From Caryophanales bacterium UBA6449 (lineage in GTDB: Bacteria; Bacillota_I; Bacilli_A; RFN20; CAG-288): 64,000 bases of DNA. The DNA lies in assembly GCA_002437105.1 (NCBI GenBank), contig DJOB01000004.1, forward strand, positions 67,273-131,272, in the 5' to 3' direction. The notes beneath the pieces are model-generated. The model did no database searches. It had not been told where the DNA came from and saw only the letters and a list, made by a program, of their open reading frames with translations. Shown here piece after piece: positions 9,012-18,535 of this stretch. The translations under genes were made by a program, and so were the position numbers. Numbering within the stretch: position 1 is the first letter of the stretch; every line of letters begins with the position of its first letter.

Positions 9012-10652
9012 TCAATCGATCTTCTCGAGGTGGCCGTGTGAGAGCTGAATCTTCTCGGGGGCGCAATCCAATACCTGTTGACTGTGGCTGATCAGAAACA
9101 CGCAGGCCTGCTTGGAATATTCCACGATGGATCGCATCATCGCTCTCTCGTTGTACATATCCACATTCGAGGTCGGCTCGTCCAGGATCAGGCAGGAGGG
9201 CTGGCGCAGGAAGACGCGAGCTAGGCCGAAGCGCTGGCGCTGCCCGGTGGATATATTGGTCGCATCGAGGGAGATGATCGTATCTAAGCCCGCCGGTAGC
9301 GACTCGACAAACGCGAGGACGCTAGCGCGCTTCAGCGCTTCTCTGATCTCCTGGTCGGTCGCTTCCGGGGCGGCTTCCTGCATATTTTCCCGGATGGTTT
9401 CATTGAAGAGGTGAGTGGTCTGATTCATGCTGATGATCTGGTCATGGAGCGATCTGGAGTTTATGCTTCGCATGTCGATCCCATCTACCGATATGGTTCC
9501 GCGGCTCGGATCCCTATGGCGCAGCAGAAGCTTGACCAGGGTCGATTTTCCAGATCCGGATCTACCGGAGAGCGAGATCAAGCCGGGACGGTTCAGATCC
9601 AGGTTTATATCCTTCAATATCGGAGAGGACTCGTATTCGAAATCCACATGATTCAGCGCGATCCGGTCGGCTTGGGTGATCGTTTCGCCCTGAGTCACTT
9701 CCTCGATTAGAGGTTTTTCATTCATCAGCCTCTGCATCCGGCGGCAGGAAGCGAAGGTCTGAGTGAGGTTGGAGGGGAGGCGCGACAGGGAGAGGGCCGG
9801 GATGAAGGAGGAGATGCTGATCCCGATGCCCACCACCATCTGAGCGGTCGTAATCGTGCCGGTGGTTAGGAGACCCGCCCCGAGGGCGGTGATGCCGATG
9901 CAGCCGAGCGAGAGGAGCAGGGCGGTGACGCGATCGATGAGGCTAGTTCGATCGCGGGTGATCAGGGCGAGGTCGATCAGTCGGGTCGTCTCTTTCGCTA
10001 GAGAGGCCTCACGCTCTTCCTCGGCTCTGTTGAACACGATGGCGGAAGCGCCCTCGATATCCTCGAGGAATTCGGTGGAGAGGTGGGCGAACGAGTTGCG
10101 GTATTGCGCTCCGCTGCTCTTCAGGAGGGGATAGGTGGCCAGCGGGATGATGAAGCCTATGAAGATGAAGGCGCCCAGGTATGCTAGAGCTAGAATCCAA
10201 CTGGAGAGGAAGAGGTCGACTAGGAAGGTGAAAAGGAGGGTGCCGATCGCGATGTTCAGAGGGGAGAGGGTGTGGGCATAGAAGACCTCCAGGGTCTCTA
10301 TATCATCGGTGACCGAGGAGATGAGGTCCCCTTCCTTGTTATCCTCTAACCGCGCGGGAGCGAGCTTCTCCAGGGTGGTGAAGATCTGGGTGCGGATCTC
10401 CTTCAGGATGGTGAAAGCGGTGAAGTGATTCAGGTACTGTTCCCCGTAGCCGAGCATCCCGCGAAATAGGCCGCAGGCTAAGCAGAGCGAGAGGCCGATC
10501 GCCAGAGGTATCTGTCGCGTCAGGGAGAGCAGGGCGAAGAGGATCGAAGCGATGGACAGGATGTGGCCCAGCGCGCCCAATAGGCTGGCCGCCGCGATGG
10601 TGAATTTCAGTCGGGGAGTCAGTTTAGAGAGCAGAAATCTGAGTGAATTCAT
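9012..10652 (-). CDS. CydC-like ABC exporter half-transporter
   Basis: Type IV ABC exporter half, 546 residues: a six-helix membrane domain (about 1-310) fused to an ATPase domain. The segment DIETLEVFYAHTLSP after the third helix is typical of CydC. The ATPase has Walker A SGRSGSGKST, signature STGQRQR and Walker B CLILDEPTSNVD. The start overlaps the stop of the upstream partner by 4 bases and has GGAGGTGAT just before it, so the two halves are coupled. CydDC heterodimers export cysteine or glutathione and support cytochrome bd assembly, but no cydAB is present here, so the substrate is open. Confidence 0.82.
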   Translation of the reverse strand: MNSLRFLLSKLTPRLKFTIAAASLLGALGHILSIASILFALLSLTRQIPLAIGLSLCLACGLFRGMLGYGEQYLNHFTAFTILKEIRTQIFTTLEKLAPARLEDNKEGDLISSVTDDIETLEVFYAHTLSPLNIAIGTLLFTFLVDLFLSSWILALAYLGAFIFIGFIIPLATYPLLKSSGAQYRNSFAHLSTEFLEDIEGASAIVFNRAEEEREASLAKETTRLIDLALITRDRTSLIDRVTALLLSLGCIGITALGAGLLTTGTITTAQMVVGIGISISSFIPALSLSRLPSNLTQTFASCRRMQRLMNEKPLIEEVTQGETITQADRIALNHVDFEYESSPILKDINLDLNRPGLISLSGRSGSGKSTLVKLLLRHRDPSRGTISVDGIDMRSINSRSLHDQIISMNQTTHLFNETIRENMQEAAPEATDQEIREALKRASVLAFVESLPAGLDTIISLDATNISTGQRQRFGLARVFLRQPSCLILDEPTSNVDMYNERAMMRSIVEYSKQACVFLISHSQQVLDCAPEKIQLSHGHLEKID

Positions 10653-12370
10653 AGTTCATCACCTCCGAATGAGAGGAATCCCTTTTTAGTTAGGGTGTCG
10701 TATTTTCCTTCAGTTATCAGTCTTCCATCCTTCAGGATGGAGATACGATCGGCATCCTTCAGCAGCTCTATGGCGTGAGTGATGATCAGTACCAGGCAGG
10801 TGGAGCTGATCCTCTTCAGGACCGAGCAGATGATCCGGGAAGACTGAGCATCTACGGCGGAGATGGCCTCATCGACGATGATCGTCTTTCGCGGACGAGA
10901 GAGCGTCAGGGCCAGCGCCAGCCGTTGCCGCTCCCCACCGGAGAGGTCGGATGCGTTCTCCTTCAGCGATCTCTCCAATCGGCCATCCTCGTACAGGTGC
11001 TTTAGCTCCACCATATCGAGGAGCTCCTCGATCCGGGAGTCCGATATGCCCGGGCAGTAGAGGCGGAACAGGTTGAGGATGGAGTCCGACAGGATATAGG
11101 GATCCGCATCGAGATAGGCGACGTTCGTATAGAACCAGGTGCGATCGATGTTACCGATGTCGATATCGGCGATCTTCAACTGGCCGCTCGAGGGTCTTAT
11201 CGCCCCTGAGAGGATCTTGGCGAGCGTCGATTTGCCGGAACCGGACGGTCCTACGATACCGAATAATCCGGTGGCGGGATAGGAGGTCTGGATACCATGG
11301 AGAGCGGGGGTGGTGCGCTCGTCGCGATAGGTATAGCTGATCTGCTCCAGCTTCAGCGAGGTGAACTCGGGATCGTAATCTCCCCAGACCGGCTCCTCGG
11401 CCCCGAGATACTTGATGATGCTCCTACCCGCGGTAGCACCATTCATTCCGATGTGGAAGAGCGATCCCATCTTTCGCAGAGGGAGGAAGAAGCGCAGCGA
11501 GGTGAGGATGGAGAAGAGGGCGATGGCGACACTGTCGGGGGAGAGCGAGGACCGGATTGCGAATATCACGCCTACGACCGCACAGGCCGCTGCGCCGCCA
11601 TAGGCGACCGTATCCATGATGGCCGTGGACCACAGCTGCATCACGAGGACCTTCATGGTCGCGACGCGGAATTCCTCCGACTTCGCGGTGAGCTGTTGGC
11701 TCTTCCGCTTGGAGGTGGAGAAATCCTTGAGGTCCTTGAGGCCTCGCAGGGCATCCACGAAGGAATTGCCGAGATTCAGGTAGCGACCCCAGTATCTGCC
11801 GAATACTCGCTTCGCGAACCGCGAGACGAGGATGATGGATACGGGGATGAGGGGAATGAGAAGGACGAGGATGACGGCGTCTATCCACAGGGTGGGCTCG
11901 CCACCGGGGATGGTGAAGGCTCCGGCTAGCAGGAGGGCCAGCGTGAGGATCGGTGAAGCCAAAGAGAATATGAGGGTCGGGAAGTACTGGGAGAAGTAGA
12001 TATCGAGGCTCTCGATGCCGGAAGTCGAGAGCTGGGTCAGGGTGGCCGTGGTGAATCCTTGCGGGATCCTTCCGCCTAGGCTGAAGGTTTTCTTCAGGAC
12101 GCGATCTCGCAGTTCCGCGCGGATTCTGGTGCCTAACCTATTCTGGATCAGGTCGGCCGCGATACCGAAGACTAGGGCGCAGAGCGCGCTCGCGACCGCG
12201 ATGATGATCCAGAGGTTCAGGCTGGTGGCGGCGAGGGCTTGTCGGATCGTATAGCTCATCGCGAAGAAGGTTACGAGTTCAGCGGCGTAGGTGAAAAGCA
12301 GGAGCGCGCTCGCCAGGAGCGCGGGAATCTTTCTTTTTCCTAACAGTTTGAGAAGTGATCTATCGATCAT
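10649..12370 (-). CDS. CydD-like ABC exporter half-transporter
   Basis: Partner half-transporter, 573 residues. The membrane domain carries the CydD-type segment SGIESLDIYFSQYFP. The ATPase domain has Walker A VGPSGSGKST, signature LSGGERQRL and a Walker B ending in VDEAISAVDA. Here the usual DEP is DEA, seen in many CydD-like proteins. The gene begins 69 bases after uvrC on the same strand with only a modest AAGGA upstream, and it may be read from the mutS2-uvrC unit. It most likely works as a heterodimer with the next gene; a thiol or amino-acid-like substrate is inference from family. Confidence 0.82.
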   Translation of the reverse strand: MIDRSLLKLLGKRKIPALLASALLLFTYAAELVTFFAMSYTIRQALAATSLNLWIIIAVASALCALVFGIAADLIQNRLGTRIRAELRDRVLKKTFSLGGRIPQGFTTATLTQLSTSGIESLDIYFSQYFPTLIFSLASPILTLALLLAGAFTIPGGEPTLWIDAVILVLLIPLIPVSIILVSRFAKRVFGRYWGRYLNLGNSFVDALRGLKDLKDFSTSKRKSQQLTAKSEEFRVATMKVLVMQLWSTAIMDTVAYGGAAACAVVGVIFAIRSSLSPDSVAIALFSILTSLRFFLPLRKMGSLFHIGMNGATAGRSIIKYLGAEEPVWGDYDPEFTSLKLEQISYTYRDERTTPALHGIQTSYPATGLFGIVGPSGSGKSTLAKILSGAIRPSSGQLKIADIDIGNIDRTWFYTNVAYLDADPYILSDSILNLFRLYCPGISDSRIEELLDMVELKHLYEDGRLERSLKENASDLSGGERQRLALALTLSRPRKTIIVDEAISAVDAQSSRIICSVLKRISSTCLVLIITHAIELLKDADRISILKDGRLITEGKYDTLTKKGFLSFGGDEL

Positions 12371-12439
12371 CGTTATTACCTATCCTTGCAGGAAGAATTT
12401 AAATGTATCGATAGAGACTTGAAAGCAGGACGGTAAAGA

Positions 12440-14272
12440 TCAGCTCTCCCGCTTCTGGGATGCCGCCCTTTCGACGGTGGCATCGATGCGCTTCTGCTCG
12501 ACCTTCAAGCTGTTGATCTTATCCATGATCAGCGTGGCAGATCGGGAATCGGTGAGCTGCTCCAGCTCGCCGAGGGTGACATTCAGGAGCGACTCCATCG
12601 TGGGGTAGGCGTCCAGGAGGCGCTCCTTCTTCTTGGGACCGATACCAGGGATGCCATCGAAGAAGGTAGAGAAGAGCGATTTTGCGCGCATGGTTCGGTG
12701 GGTGGTGATCGCGTAGCGGTGCACCTCGTCCTGCATCCTCATGAGCAGAAAGAAGAGCGGTGACTTCTTGTCGAGGGGTATGAGCTCTCCCGTGTCGCCG
12801 TCCATGAGCGAATTGGTCTCGTGCTTATCGTTCTTGACCAGTCCGGCGAGCTTGACGCCCTTGATCCCGGAAGCTCTCATCGCTTCGGTGGCCGCTTCGA
12901 CCTGGATGGTTCCACCATCGACGATGATGAGGTCGGGTGCCTTGAGTCCATCGTGGACGATCCGGGTGCAGCGGCGGAAGATGACCTCTTTCATCGAAGC
13001 CATATCATCCGCCCGGTTGGGCTGGCGGATGTTGAAGCGCCGATAGAGCTGTGGCGCCTTCTGCCCGTTGATATAGGTGACCATGCCGCCGACGGCATCC
13101 TGCCCCTGCGTATGCGCATTATCGAACAGCTCGATCTCCAGCGGGAGCCGATCCATATGGAGCTTCTCTTTCAGCTCCGTTAGCAGGGCGATGTTGTCGT
13201 CCTCCAAGCGGGCGGTCATAAAATGCTGATCCAGCCCCTGCTTCGCGTTGTCCAGCGCCATCATCAACAGGTCTTTTTTCAGGCCGCGCGTCGGAACGAT
13301 CACGTCGAGGCCGAGAGCGGCGGACAGCTCATCCTGCAGCGCCGTATCGGCGATGATGAGCTCCTTGGGTTTGGGATGAGCGGCGTAGAACTGGACGATG
13401 GCGGACGAGATCTCCTCCCGGATATCCTCCTGGATCTCATTGACGTAGAGGTTCTTGCCTAGGAGGATTCCCTTTCTATAGAGCAGGAAGAGCATGGAGA
13501 TATATCCCTCGCGCGTGGAGTAGGCGAAGACATCTCTATCTACCCGATCCTTCATCATGATCTTCTGCGAGGAGGCGATGTGCTCGATATCCTGAATCTT
13601 CTCCTTGAACTCCTCCGCCCGCTCGAAGTCGAGGGCTTCGGCCGCCTGATTCATCTTCTCTCGGTAGTTGGAAATGACCTGGGAGGTGTCACCGTTGAGA
13701 AAGGCGATGACCTTCTTTCGCACGGTCTCCGGATCGACTTTACCGTCCTTGAGATAGCTGGGGTCGGTCAGTTGTTGCAGGTAGCGGTAGAGGTTCGAGC
13801 TATCCTTGTTCCTTTCGGCTTCCATGACGGGATAGCAGAGGTTCAGGATATTTATGACCTTGTAGGCGGACGAGGAGTTGGGGTAGGGACCGAAGTAGTC
13901 GTAGATCTTTCTCTCGGTCGCTTTATGGGCGATTTTCAGATATGGCATCCCGCTTTTCTTGACTGCGATATACGGATACATCTTTCCGTCTTTAAGGAGG
14001 ATGTTATATTTTGGATAATACTTCTGAATGAGGTTTATCTCTAGCAGTAAGGCTTCCTTTTCTGAATTGGTTTCTATGATATCGAAGTCGGTGATCTCGG
14101 ACACCATGCGCTGGACCTTACCCACCTGTGGACGCGTGAAGTACTGCTTCACCCTCTTCACCAGCGATTTGGCTTTTCCGACATAGATGATGGTCCCATC
14201 CTTATCCTTCATCTGGTAGGATCCCGGCCGGTCGGGGAGGAGGTCGATCTTCTGCTGCAGCAGTTCGTTCAC
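12440..14272 (-). CDS. uvrC: Excinuclease ABC subunit C
   Basis: Nucleotide-excision repair endonuclease that makes both incisions around a lesion marked by UvrAB. The 610-residue protein is full length. It has an N-terminal GIY-YIG nuclease domain (PGSYQMKDKDGTIIYVGKAK), a UVR motif (about 205-240) for UvrB contact, an RNase-H-like C-terminal nuclease domain (IVDGG, with the acidic residue), and tandem helix-hairpin-helix motifs near the end (IPGIGPKKKERLL). It starts with GTG, supported by GAGGTGAG, which overlaps the mutS2 stop; four bases separate the genes, so the two are coupled. Confidence 0.96.
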   Translation of the reverse strand: MNELLQQKIDLLPDRPGSYQMKDKDGTIIYVGKAKSLVKRVKQYFTRPQVGKVQRMVSEITDFDIIETNSEKEALLLEINLIQKYYPKYNILLKDGKMYPYIAVKKSGMPYLKIAHKATERKIYDYFGPYPNSSSAYKVINILNLCYPVMEAERNKDSSNLYRYLQQLTDPSYLKDGKVDPETVRKKVIAFLNGDTSQVISNYREKMNQAAEALDFERAEEFKEKIQDIEHIASSQKIMMKDRVDRDVFAYSTREGYISMLFLLYRKGILLGKNLYVNEIQEDIREEISSAIVQFYAAHPKPKELIIADTALQDELSAALGLDVIVPTRGLKKDLLMMALDNAKQGLDQHFMTARLEDDNIALLTELKEKLHMDRLPLEIELFDNAHTQGQDAVGGMVTYINGQKAPQLYRRFNIRQPNRADDMASMKEVIFRRCTRIVHDGLKAPDLIIVDGGTIQVEAATEAMRASGIKGVKLAGLVKNDKHETNSLMDGDTGELIPLDKKSPLFFLLMRMQDEVHRYAITTHRTMRAKSLFSTFFDGIPGIGPKKKERLLDAYPTMESLLNVTLGELEQLTDSRSATLIMDKINSLKVEQKRIDATVERAASQKRES

Positions 14273-14276
14273 GGTC

Positions 14277-16598
14277 TCACCTCAGGTTGACCACGGTGGC
14301 ACCCATCGCGCCCTCGTTCTCCCCGGCCTCCTGGAAATCCTTGACGATGCGGAGGTGTTTCAGATGATCCCGTATCCCGTTTCGCAGCGCGAAGGTGCCC
14401 ATGCCGTGGACGATGGTCACGCGCGAGATGTGCGCGACGATCGCATCGGAGAGGAACTTGTCGACGACCGGAATCGCTTCGGCCACGGTCATACCGATGA
14501 TATTCAGCCGGGTGGAAGCGGTGGCGGCGCGCAGGGTGAAGGCGCGGTCGATCCATTCACCCGAGCGCTTGATGGGGGTGCTGAGGTGGGCCGCATCGGA
14601 TTTTCTCAGCTCGTTGAGCGGGACGGTCATCGTCATGCTCCCTACTTGGAAGCGCGCCTTGTTCTTCGAGATTTCCTGAACCTTGCCCGACATGCCGTTG
14701 TATACCACGATATCTCCCACGGCTATCTTGGTGACCGCATCGCCGGTCTCCTCCGCTTCTTCCTGAGTCAGACCCGCGCGGCTGCGGATGGTGCCGATGA
14801 TCCGTGCCCGCTCGTTGAGAGGCAGGTTCTTGACCTGCCCCTGCTTCCAGAATTCCTTGAGCTCGTCGATCATCCGCTGGGAAAGATCCTTGACCTTGTT
14901 ATCGGCTTTGCGGCGGATATTCTCCCGCTGCTCGTCGAGCGCTTTGATCGCTGCGTCTCTCTTCTCGATGAGGCGGTTGGCTTCTGCCAGCTTGTCGTTG
15001 AGCTGCTGCTCCAGCTCGTTATTCCGCTGGATCTTCGCGGTCAGTTGAGCTTCGAGACTCTCGAGATCGACCTTGCCTAACGATTTCTTATATTCCTTGG
15101 CGCGGTCGATCATCTCCTGGGAGATGCCATTGTGTTCTGCTACCTCGAAGGCGTAGGAGTTGCCGACGGCTCCCGAGAGGAAGTGGAAGGTGGGGCGCAG
15201 ATCCTTCTGGGAGAATTCCATGGCGCCGGAGAGGATGTCCGTGCGCTCGGCAGCCAGCTTTTTCAGGCCGTCGTAGTGGGTCGTGAAAGCGCCGAACGCC
15301 CTCAGGTCGAGGATGTGCTGGATGAAGGCGAAGCCGAGCGCTTCGCCATCCTCGGGGGAGGTACCCTGTCCGATCTCGTCGACGAGCACCAGCGAGCGAC
15401 CGGTGGCGGACTGGTACATCTCCTTGAGACCCTTCAGGTGTCCGGAGAAGGAAGACAGGTTACCCGACAGTGATTCGGAATCACCAGTCAGAATAAAGAC
15501 CTGGTCAAAACAGGGCAGGATGGCTTCTCTGGCTGGAACTAGCATCCCCATCTGGTTCATGATGGATGCCAGGGCGATAGCCTTGAGCATGACCGATTTT
15601 CCACCCGCGTTAGGTCCGGAGATGATCAGTATGCGCGGCTCGTCTCCGCCTCCTAGCGAGACGGTATTGGCGACCGCCTTATCGAGAGGGATCAGGGGAT
15701 GGATAAAGTTCTTGAGCACCAGCCGGGTGGGATCTAGCGAAGCGACGGTGCCATCGTAGGAGTGACCGAAAGCGACCCGCCCGCAGATGGAGTCGAGCTG
15801 GTTGTAGGAGTAATAGTCCCGCTCTAGCTCGGAGAGGTGGTCGCGGAAGCTCTGCGTCAGGTGGGCCATGATCTTGTCGATCTCCGCCATCTCGTCACCG
15901 ATCAGATTCTCACGCTTATTCTCCAGCTCCAGCAGCTCGTAGGGGAGGACGAATATCGTCTCGCCCGTCTTCGAACGGTCCACGACGATTCCGGGAACCA
16001 TCCCTTTTTCCGCGCTCTTGACCGCCAGGGTCTCCCGTCCGTTGCGGATTGCGGGCTCGGGCAGAGACAGGTGCGAGCGATAGCGATCTCTGAGCCGGGT
16101 GATAGCGGTGGAACACTGGGCTGAGATGGTTCTCAGCTCCCTCCGGATCTGGGCTAGGTTGCCCGAGGCGGTATCGAGGATCTCGCCTTCCGGGGAGAAG
16201 GTCTGGTCGAGCAGCCGCTCGAGCAGGTCCGCCGGCTTGATGTCCAGGGCCAGGTCGGTGAGGAGAGGATAGTTCTCGCCGAGGTTGAAGCGGTCGTGGC
16301 AGTCATCCGTCGCCTTGAGAAAGCTCTTCAGCTGGATGAAGTCTTCGGGTTTCAGGCTCTGGGGTCCCTTGAGTATGTCGAAGATACGCCCGAGGTTCTC
16401 CACCGCGAGGACGGTCATGGTCTTGCCGTTCTCAATCGCCTTCTCGACCTCGCTGAAGTAGCGGTGCAGCCGCTCGAGCGTGGTGGGTTCGCTCTCAAAG
16501 CTGGTCAGGGTCGTGTCCTCCCTATTGGCTCCCGAGGCAAAAAAGCTCCGGAGCTCCGTCACGATACGATCTATCTCACCTTGAACCTGTCTATCCAT
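14277..16598 (-). CDS. mutS2: Endonuclease MutS2
   Basis: 773 residues, close to the usual MutS2 length. Order: N-terminal MutS core and clamp helices, ATPase domain with Walker A SGPNAGGKS (K334), Walker B LVLVDEIGQGTSPEDG, a long coiled coil (about residues 510-620), a KOW-like segment (VGDIVVYNGMSGKVQEI) and a C-terminal Smr nuclease domain. MutS2 acts on recombination intermediates and, in Bacillus, on collided ribosomes. The Smr glycine motif reads HGMGTFALR rather than the usual HGxGTGxLR. It sits between a HAD phosphatase and uvrC, in one probable transcript. Confidence 0.95.
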   Translation of the reverse strand: MDRQVQGEIDRIVTELRSFFASGANREDTTLTSFESEPTTLERLHRYFSEVEKAIENGKTMTVLAVENLGRIFDILKGPQSLKPEDFIQLKSFLKATDDCHDRFNLGENYPLLTDLALDIKPADLLERLLDQTFSPEGEILDTASGNLAQIRRELRTISAQCSTAITRLRDRYRSHLSLPEPAIRNGRETLAVKSAEKGMVPGIVVDRSKTGETIFVLPYELLELENKRENLIGDEMAEIDKIMAHLTQSFRDHLSELERDYYSYNQLDSICGRVAFGHSYDGTVASLDPTRLVLKNFIHPLIPLDKAVANTVSLGGGDEPRILIISGPNAGGKSVMLKAIALASIMNQMGMLVPAREAILPCFDQVFILTGDSESLSGNLSSFSGHLKGLKEMYQSATGRSLVLVDEIGQGTSPEDGEALGFAFIQHILDLRAFGAFTTHYDGLKKLAAERTDILSGAMEFSQKDLRPTFHFLSGAVGNSYAFEVAEHNGISQEMIDRAKEYKKSLGKVDLESLEAQLTAKIQRNNELEQQLNDKLAEANRLIEKRDAAIKALDEQRENIRRKADNKVKDLSQRMIDELKEFWKQGQVKNLPLNERARIIGTIRSRAGLTQEEAEETGDAVTKIAVGDIVVYNGMSGKVQEISKNKARFQVGSMTMTVPLNELRKSDAAHLSTPIKRSGEWIDRAFTLRAATASTRLNIIGMTVAEAIPVVDKFLSDAIVAHISRVTIVHGMGTFALRNGIRDHLKHLRIVKDFQEAGENEGAMGATVVNLR

Positions 16599-16619
16599 AG
16601 TTTTTCGAATTCTCCTAGA

Positions 16620-17273
16620 TTAGAAATCCTCTAGCGCATCCTTGATCATCGCGGGATTCTCTACGATCTTCTCCGGACCTTCCTTGAGCACCGCTGCGCG
16701 CTGACCGTAGCCGTAGCTGGCCCAGATCGTGTGGGTGTGCGCCTCTCTTCCCATCGCTATATCGTAAGCCGAATCGCCGATGACGACGGCGGTTGCCAGG
16801 TTGGTGATGCCCAGCTTCTGCAGGGCGAGCAGAGCCATGTCGGGAGCGGGCTTCTTGTGCTTCACCAGATCCTCGCCGATCAGGCAGTCGAAGAGATCGC
16901 GGATCCTCAGAGCCTGAACCATCTCGGCGATCAGCTCCGTCCTCTTGGAGGAGACGACAGCCATCTTATATCCCTGTGCCCTTAGCCAGTTGAGCATCTC
17001 GGCCATGCCGGGATACATCTTGAGGGTCTTAAATGCTTCCTTCCGGTAGATGTCCCGGTAGGTGACACACAGCTCGTCGGCTCTCTTACTGTCTATCTCT
17101 GGATGGAGCACGAGGAAGGAATCCTTGAGCGGCAGTCCGATGGTGGCGCGGATCCGCTCGTCCGATCGATCCTCGAGCCCCTCCAAGGTAAAGGTGCGGT
17201 GGAAGGTCTGGAGGATGGTAAAGGCGGTATCGCCGATCGTGCCATCGAAATCGAATAGCAAGGCAGAGATCAT
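16620..17273 (-). CDS. HAD-family phosphatase (PpaX/phosphoglycolate phosphatase-like)
   Basis: A 217-residue HAD hydrolase with a C1 cap. Motif I is FDFDGTIGDT (nucleophile Asp), motif II is the VVSSKR region, motif III lysine lies in GEDLVKHKKPAP, and motif IV is VIGDSAYDI. Such enzymes act on small phosphate esters such as phosphoglycolate or pyrophosphate; the actual substrate cannot be read from sequence. It is the first gene of the minus-strand run and is divergent from rnhC, with mutS2 beginning 21 bases after its stop. Confidence 0.85.
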   Translation of the reverse strand: MISALLFDFDGTIGDTAFTILQTFHRTFTLEGLEDRSDERIRATIGLPLKDSFLVLHPEIDSKRADELCVTYRDIYRKEAFKTLKMYPGMAEMLNWLRAQGYKMAVVSSKRTELIAEMVQALRIRDLFDCLIGEDLVKHKKPAPDMALLALQKLGITNLATAVVIGDSAYDIAMGREAHTHTIWASYGYGQRAAVLKEGPEKIVENPAMIKDALEDF

Positions 17274-17377
17274 ATTCGGTCGTGCTCCTTTCTCCTCTGT
17301 GAAACCAGAGTAAAATCCTAGTTGAAATCGGTTCGAGATACAAACGATGACGCATTATTTTATAGAGGAAAATCAGT

Positions 17378-18283
17378 ATGGAGACTGCCAAGATCAGGGT
17401 CGATAGAGCTAAGGCGCTGGAGATCGCCGAGTTCTATCGGGCTCAGATTATCGATGATCCCAAGCGGCCCTATGATCTATTTCAGGCGGTCACGCCCGAT
17501 AATGTGCAGGTGAAGGGATACCGGACCAAGAGCCCCGATTCGTTCACGATCGTCTTCGCAGGCGGGGAGAAGGCACAGCTGGAGGCTCAGATCTTCGTCA
17601 AGGATGCGAATCGAATCGCGGTATACGATCCCGGTCACTTCTCCGATACGGGTGAACAGATGGGTTCGGACGAGGTGGGAGTGGGTGATTTCTTCGGCCC
17701 GATGGTGGTTACTGCCAGCTATTTTGTTCCTGGTCAGCTGAAGTTTCTGGTCGAGGTCGGTGTCCGTGACTCCAAGAAGCTCACCGATGCCAGGATGTGG
17801 GAGATGGGGCCCGTCCTCTGTTCGCACTTCAAGCACTGCACGGTCGCCGTGTCCGCGGCGAAACTATCCGACTATGTGGATCGCGGGCTCTCAAACCACT
17901 GGGTGCTAGCGAAGCTCCACGATCTAGCGCAGCGCAAGCTGAAGGAGAAGTATCAGATACCCGATGATGTGACGGTCTTCGTCGATCAGTTTGAAGCGGG
18001 TTCGCTCTACCGGAAGCACGCGGGAGATTCCATGATCGATAACCCTATCATCTTTCAGACTAAGGGGGAGAGCCACTATCCCTCCGTCGCGGTCTCCTCG
18101 GTTATCGCGCGCTATGAGTTCCTCAAGCTCTGGCAGAAGATGGAAAGCGATTTAGGAATGACGATCCCGAAGGGAGCGGGGGCTCTCGTCGATGCTGCAT
18201 TTCGCGGGTCGATCGACCGCAACGGCCGGGAGAAGACCCTTAAGTACGTCAAGAGGTTCTTCAGGAATGTCGAGAAGAACTAG
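17378..18283 (+). CDS. rnhC: Ribonuclease HIII
   Basis: RNase HIII removes RNA from RNA-DNA hybrids; 301 residues. The N-terminal 90 residues form the TBP-like substrate-binding domain typical of HIII. The catalytic domain opens with GSDEVGVGDFFGP (D98, E99), with further conserved acids in VFVDQF and in the region around DAAF. The start has GAGGA a few bases upstream. It is divergent from the HAD-mutS2-uvrC run, so a two-way promoter region lies in 17274-17377, though I could not fix clean hexamers. The gene stands alone. Confidence 0.95.
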   Translation: METAKIRVDRAKALEIAEFYRAQIIDDPKRPYDLFQAVTPDNVQVKGYRTKSPDSFTIVFAGGEKAQLEAQIFVKDANRIAVYDPGHFSDTGEQMGSDEVGVGDFFGPMVVTASYFVPGQLKFLVEVGVRDSKKLTDARMWEMGPVLCSHFKHCTVAVSAAKLSDYVDRGLSNHWVLAKLHDLAQRKLKEKYQIPDDVTVFVDQFEAGSLYRKHAGDSMIDNPIIFQTKGESHYPSVAVSSVIARYEFLKLWQKMESDLGMTIPKGAGALVDAAFRGSIDRNGREKTLKYVKRFFRNVEKN

Positions 18284-18503
18284 TGGTCGATCCTGCTGCT
18301 GAGTGGCTTAGCATCCATTTTCAGCGGATGAAGTCCATCGATCATTGAATCTGGCTGGCGCTCGCTATCTGGATGGCCCGCTTCAGCTTCAGGTGGGTGA
18401 ATCGTCGATCTGGCAAGACTGATCGTCGGGTAGAAGTACTTTCTCACGAAGGATGGAAAACCAGTCTTCTCATCTTTGAAGGTTGGTCATCTAAATTTTT
18501 CTA

Positions 18504-18531
18504 ATTAAAAAGCCTGTGGCTTTCCCACAGG
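18504..18531 (-). terminator. Terminator after the rluD-like gene
   Basis: On the minus strand, stem CCTGTGG / CCACAGG with loop GAAAG is followed by CTTTTTAATTA. It starts a few bases after the gene's stop and closes the ileS-lspA-rluD transcript. Confidence 0.85.
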
Positions 18532-18535
18532 TTTT

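Noticed and set aside
8867..9091. A 74-codon frame at the edge of the ABC exporter
   Set aside because: It runs into the antisense of the CydC-like gene, lacks a Shine-Dalgarno and shows no conserved feature.
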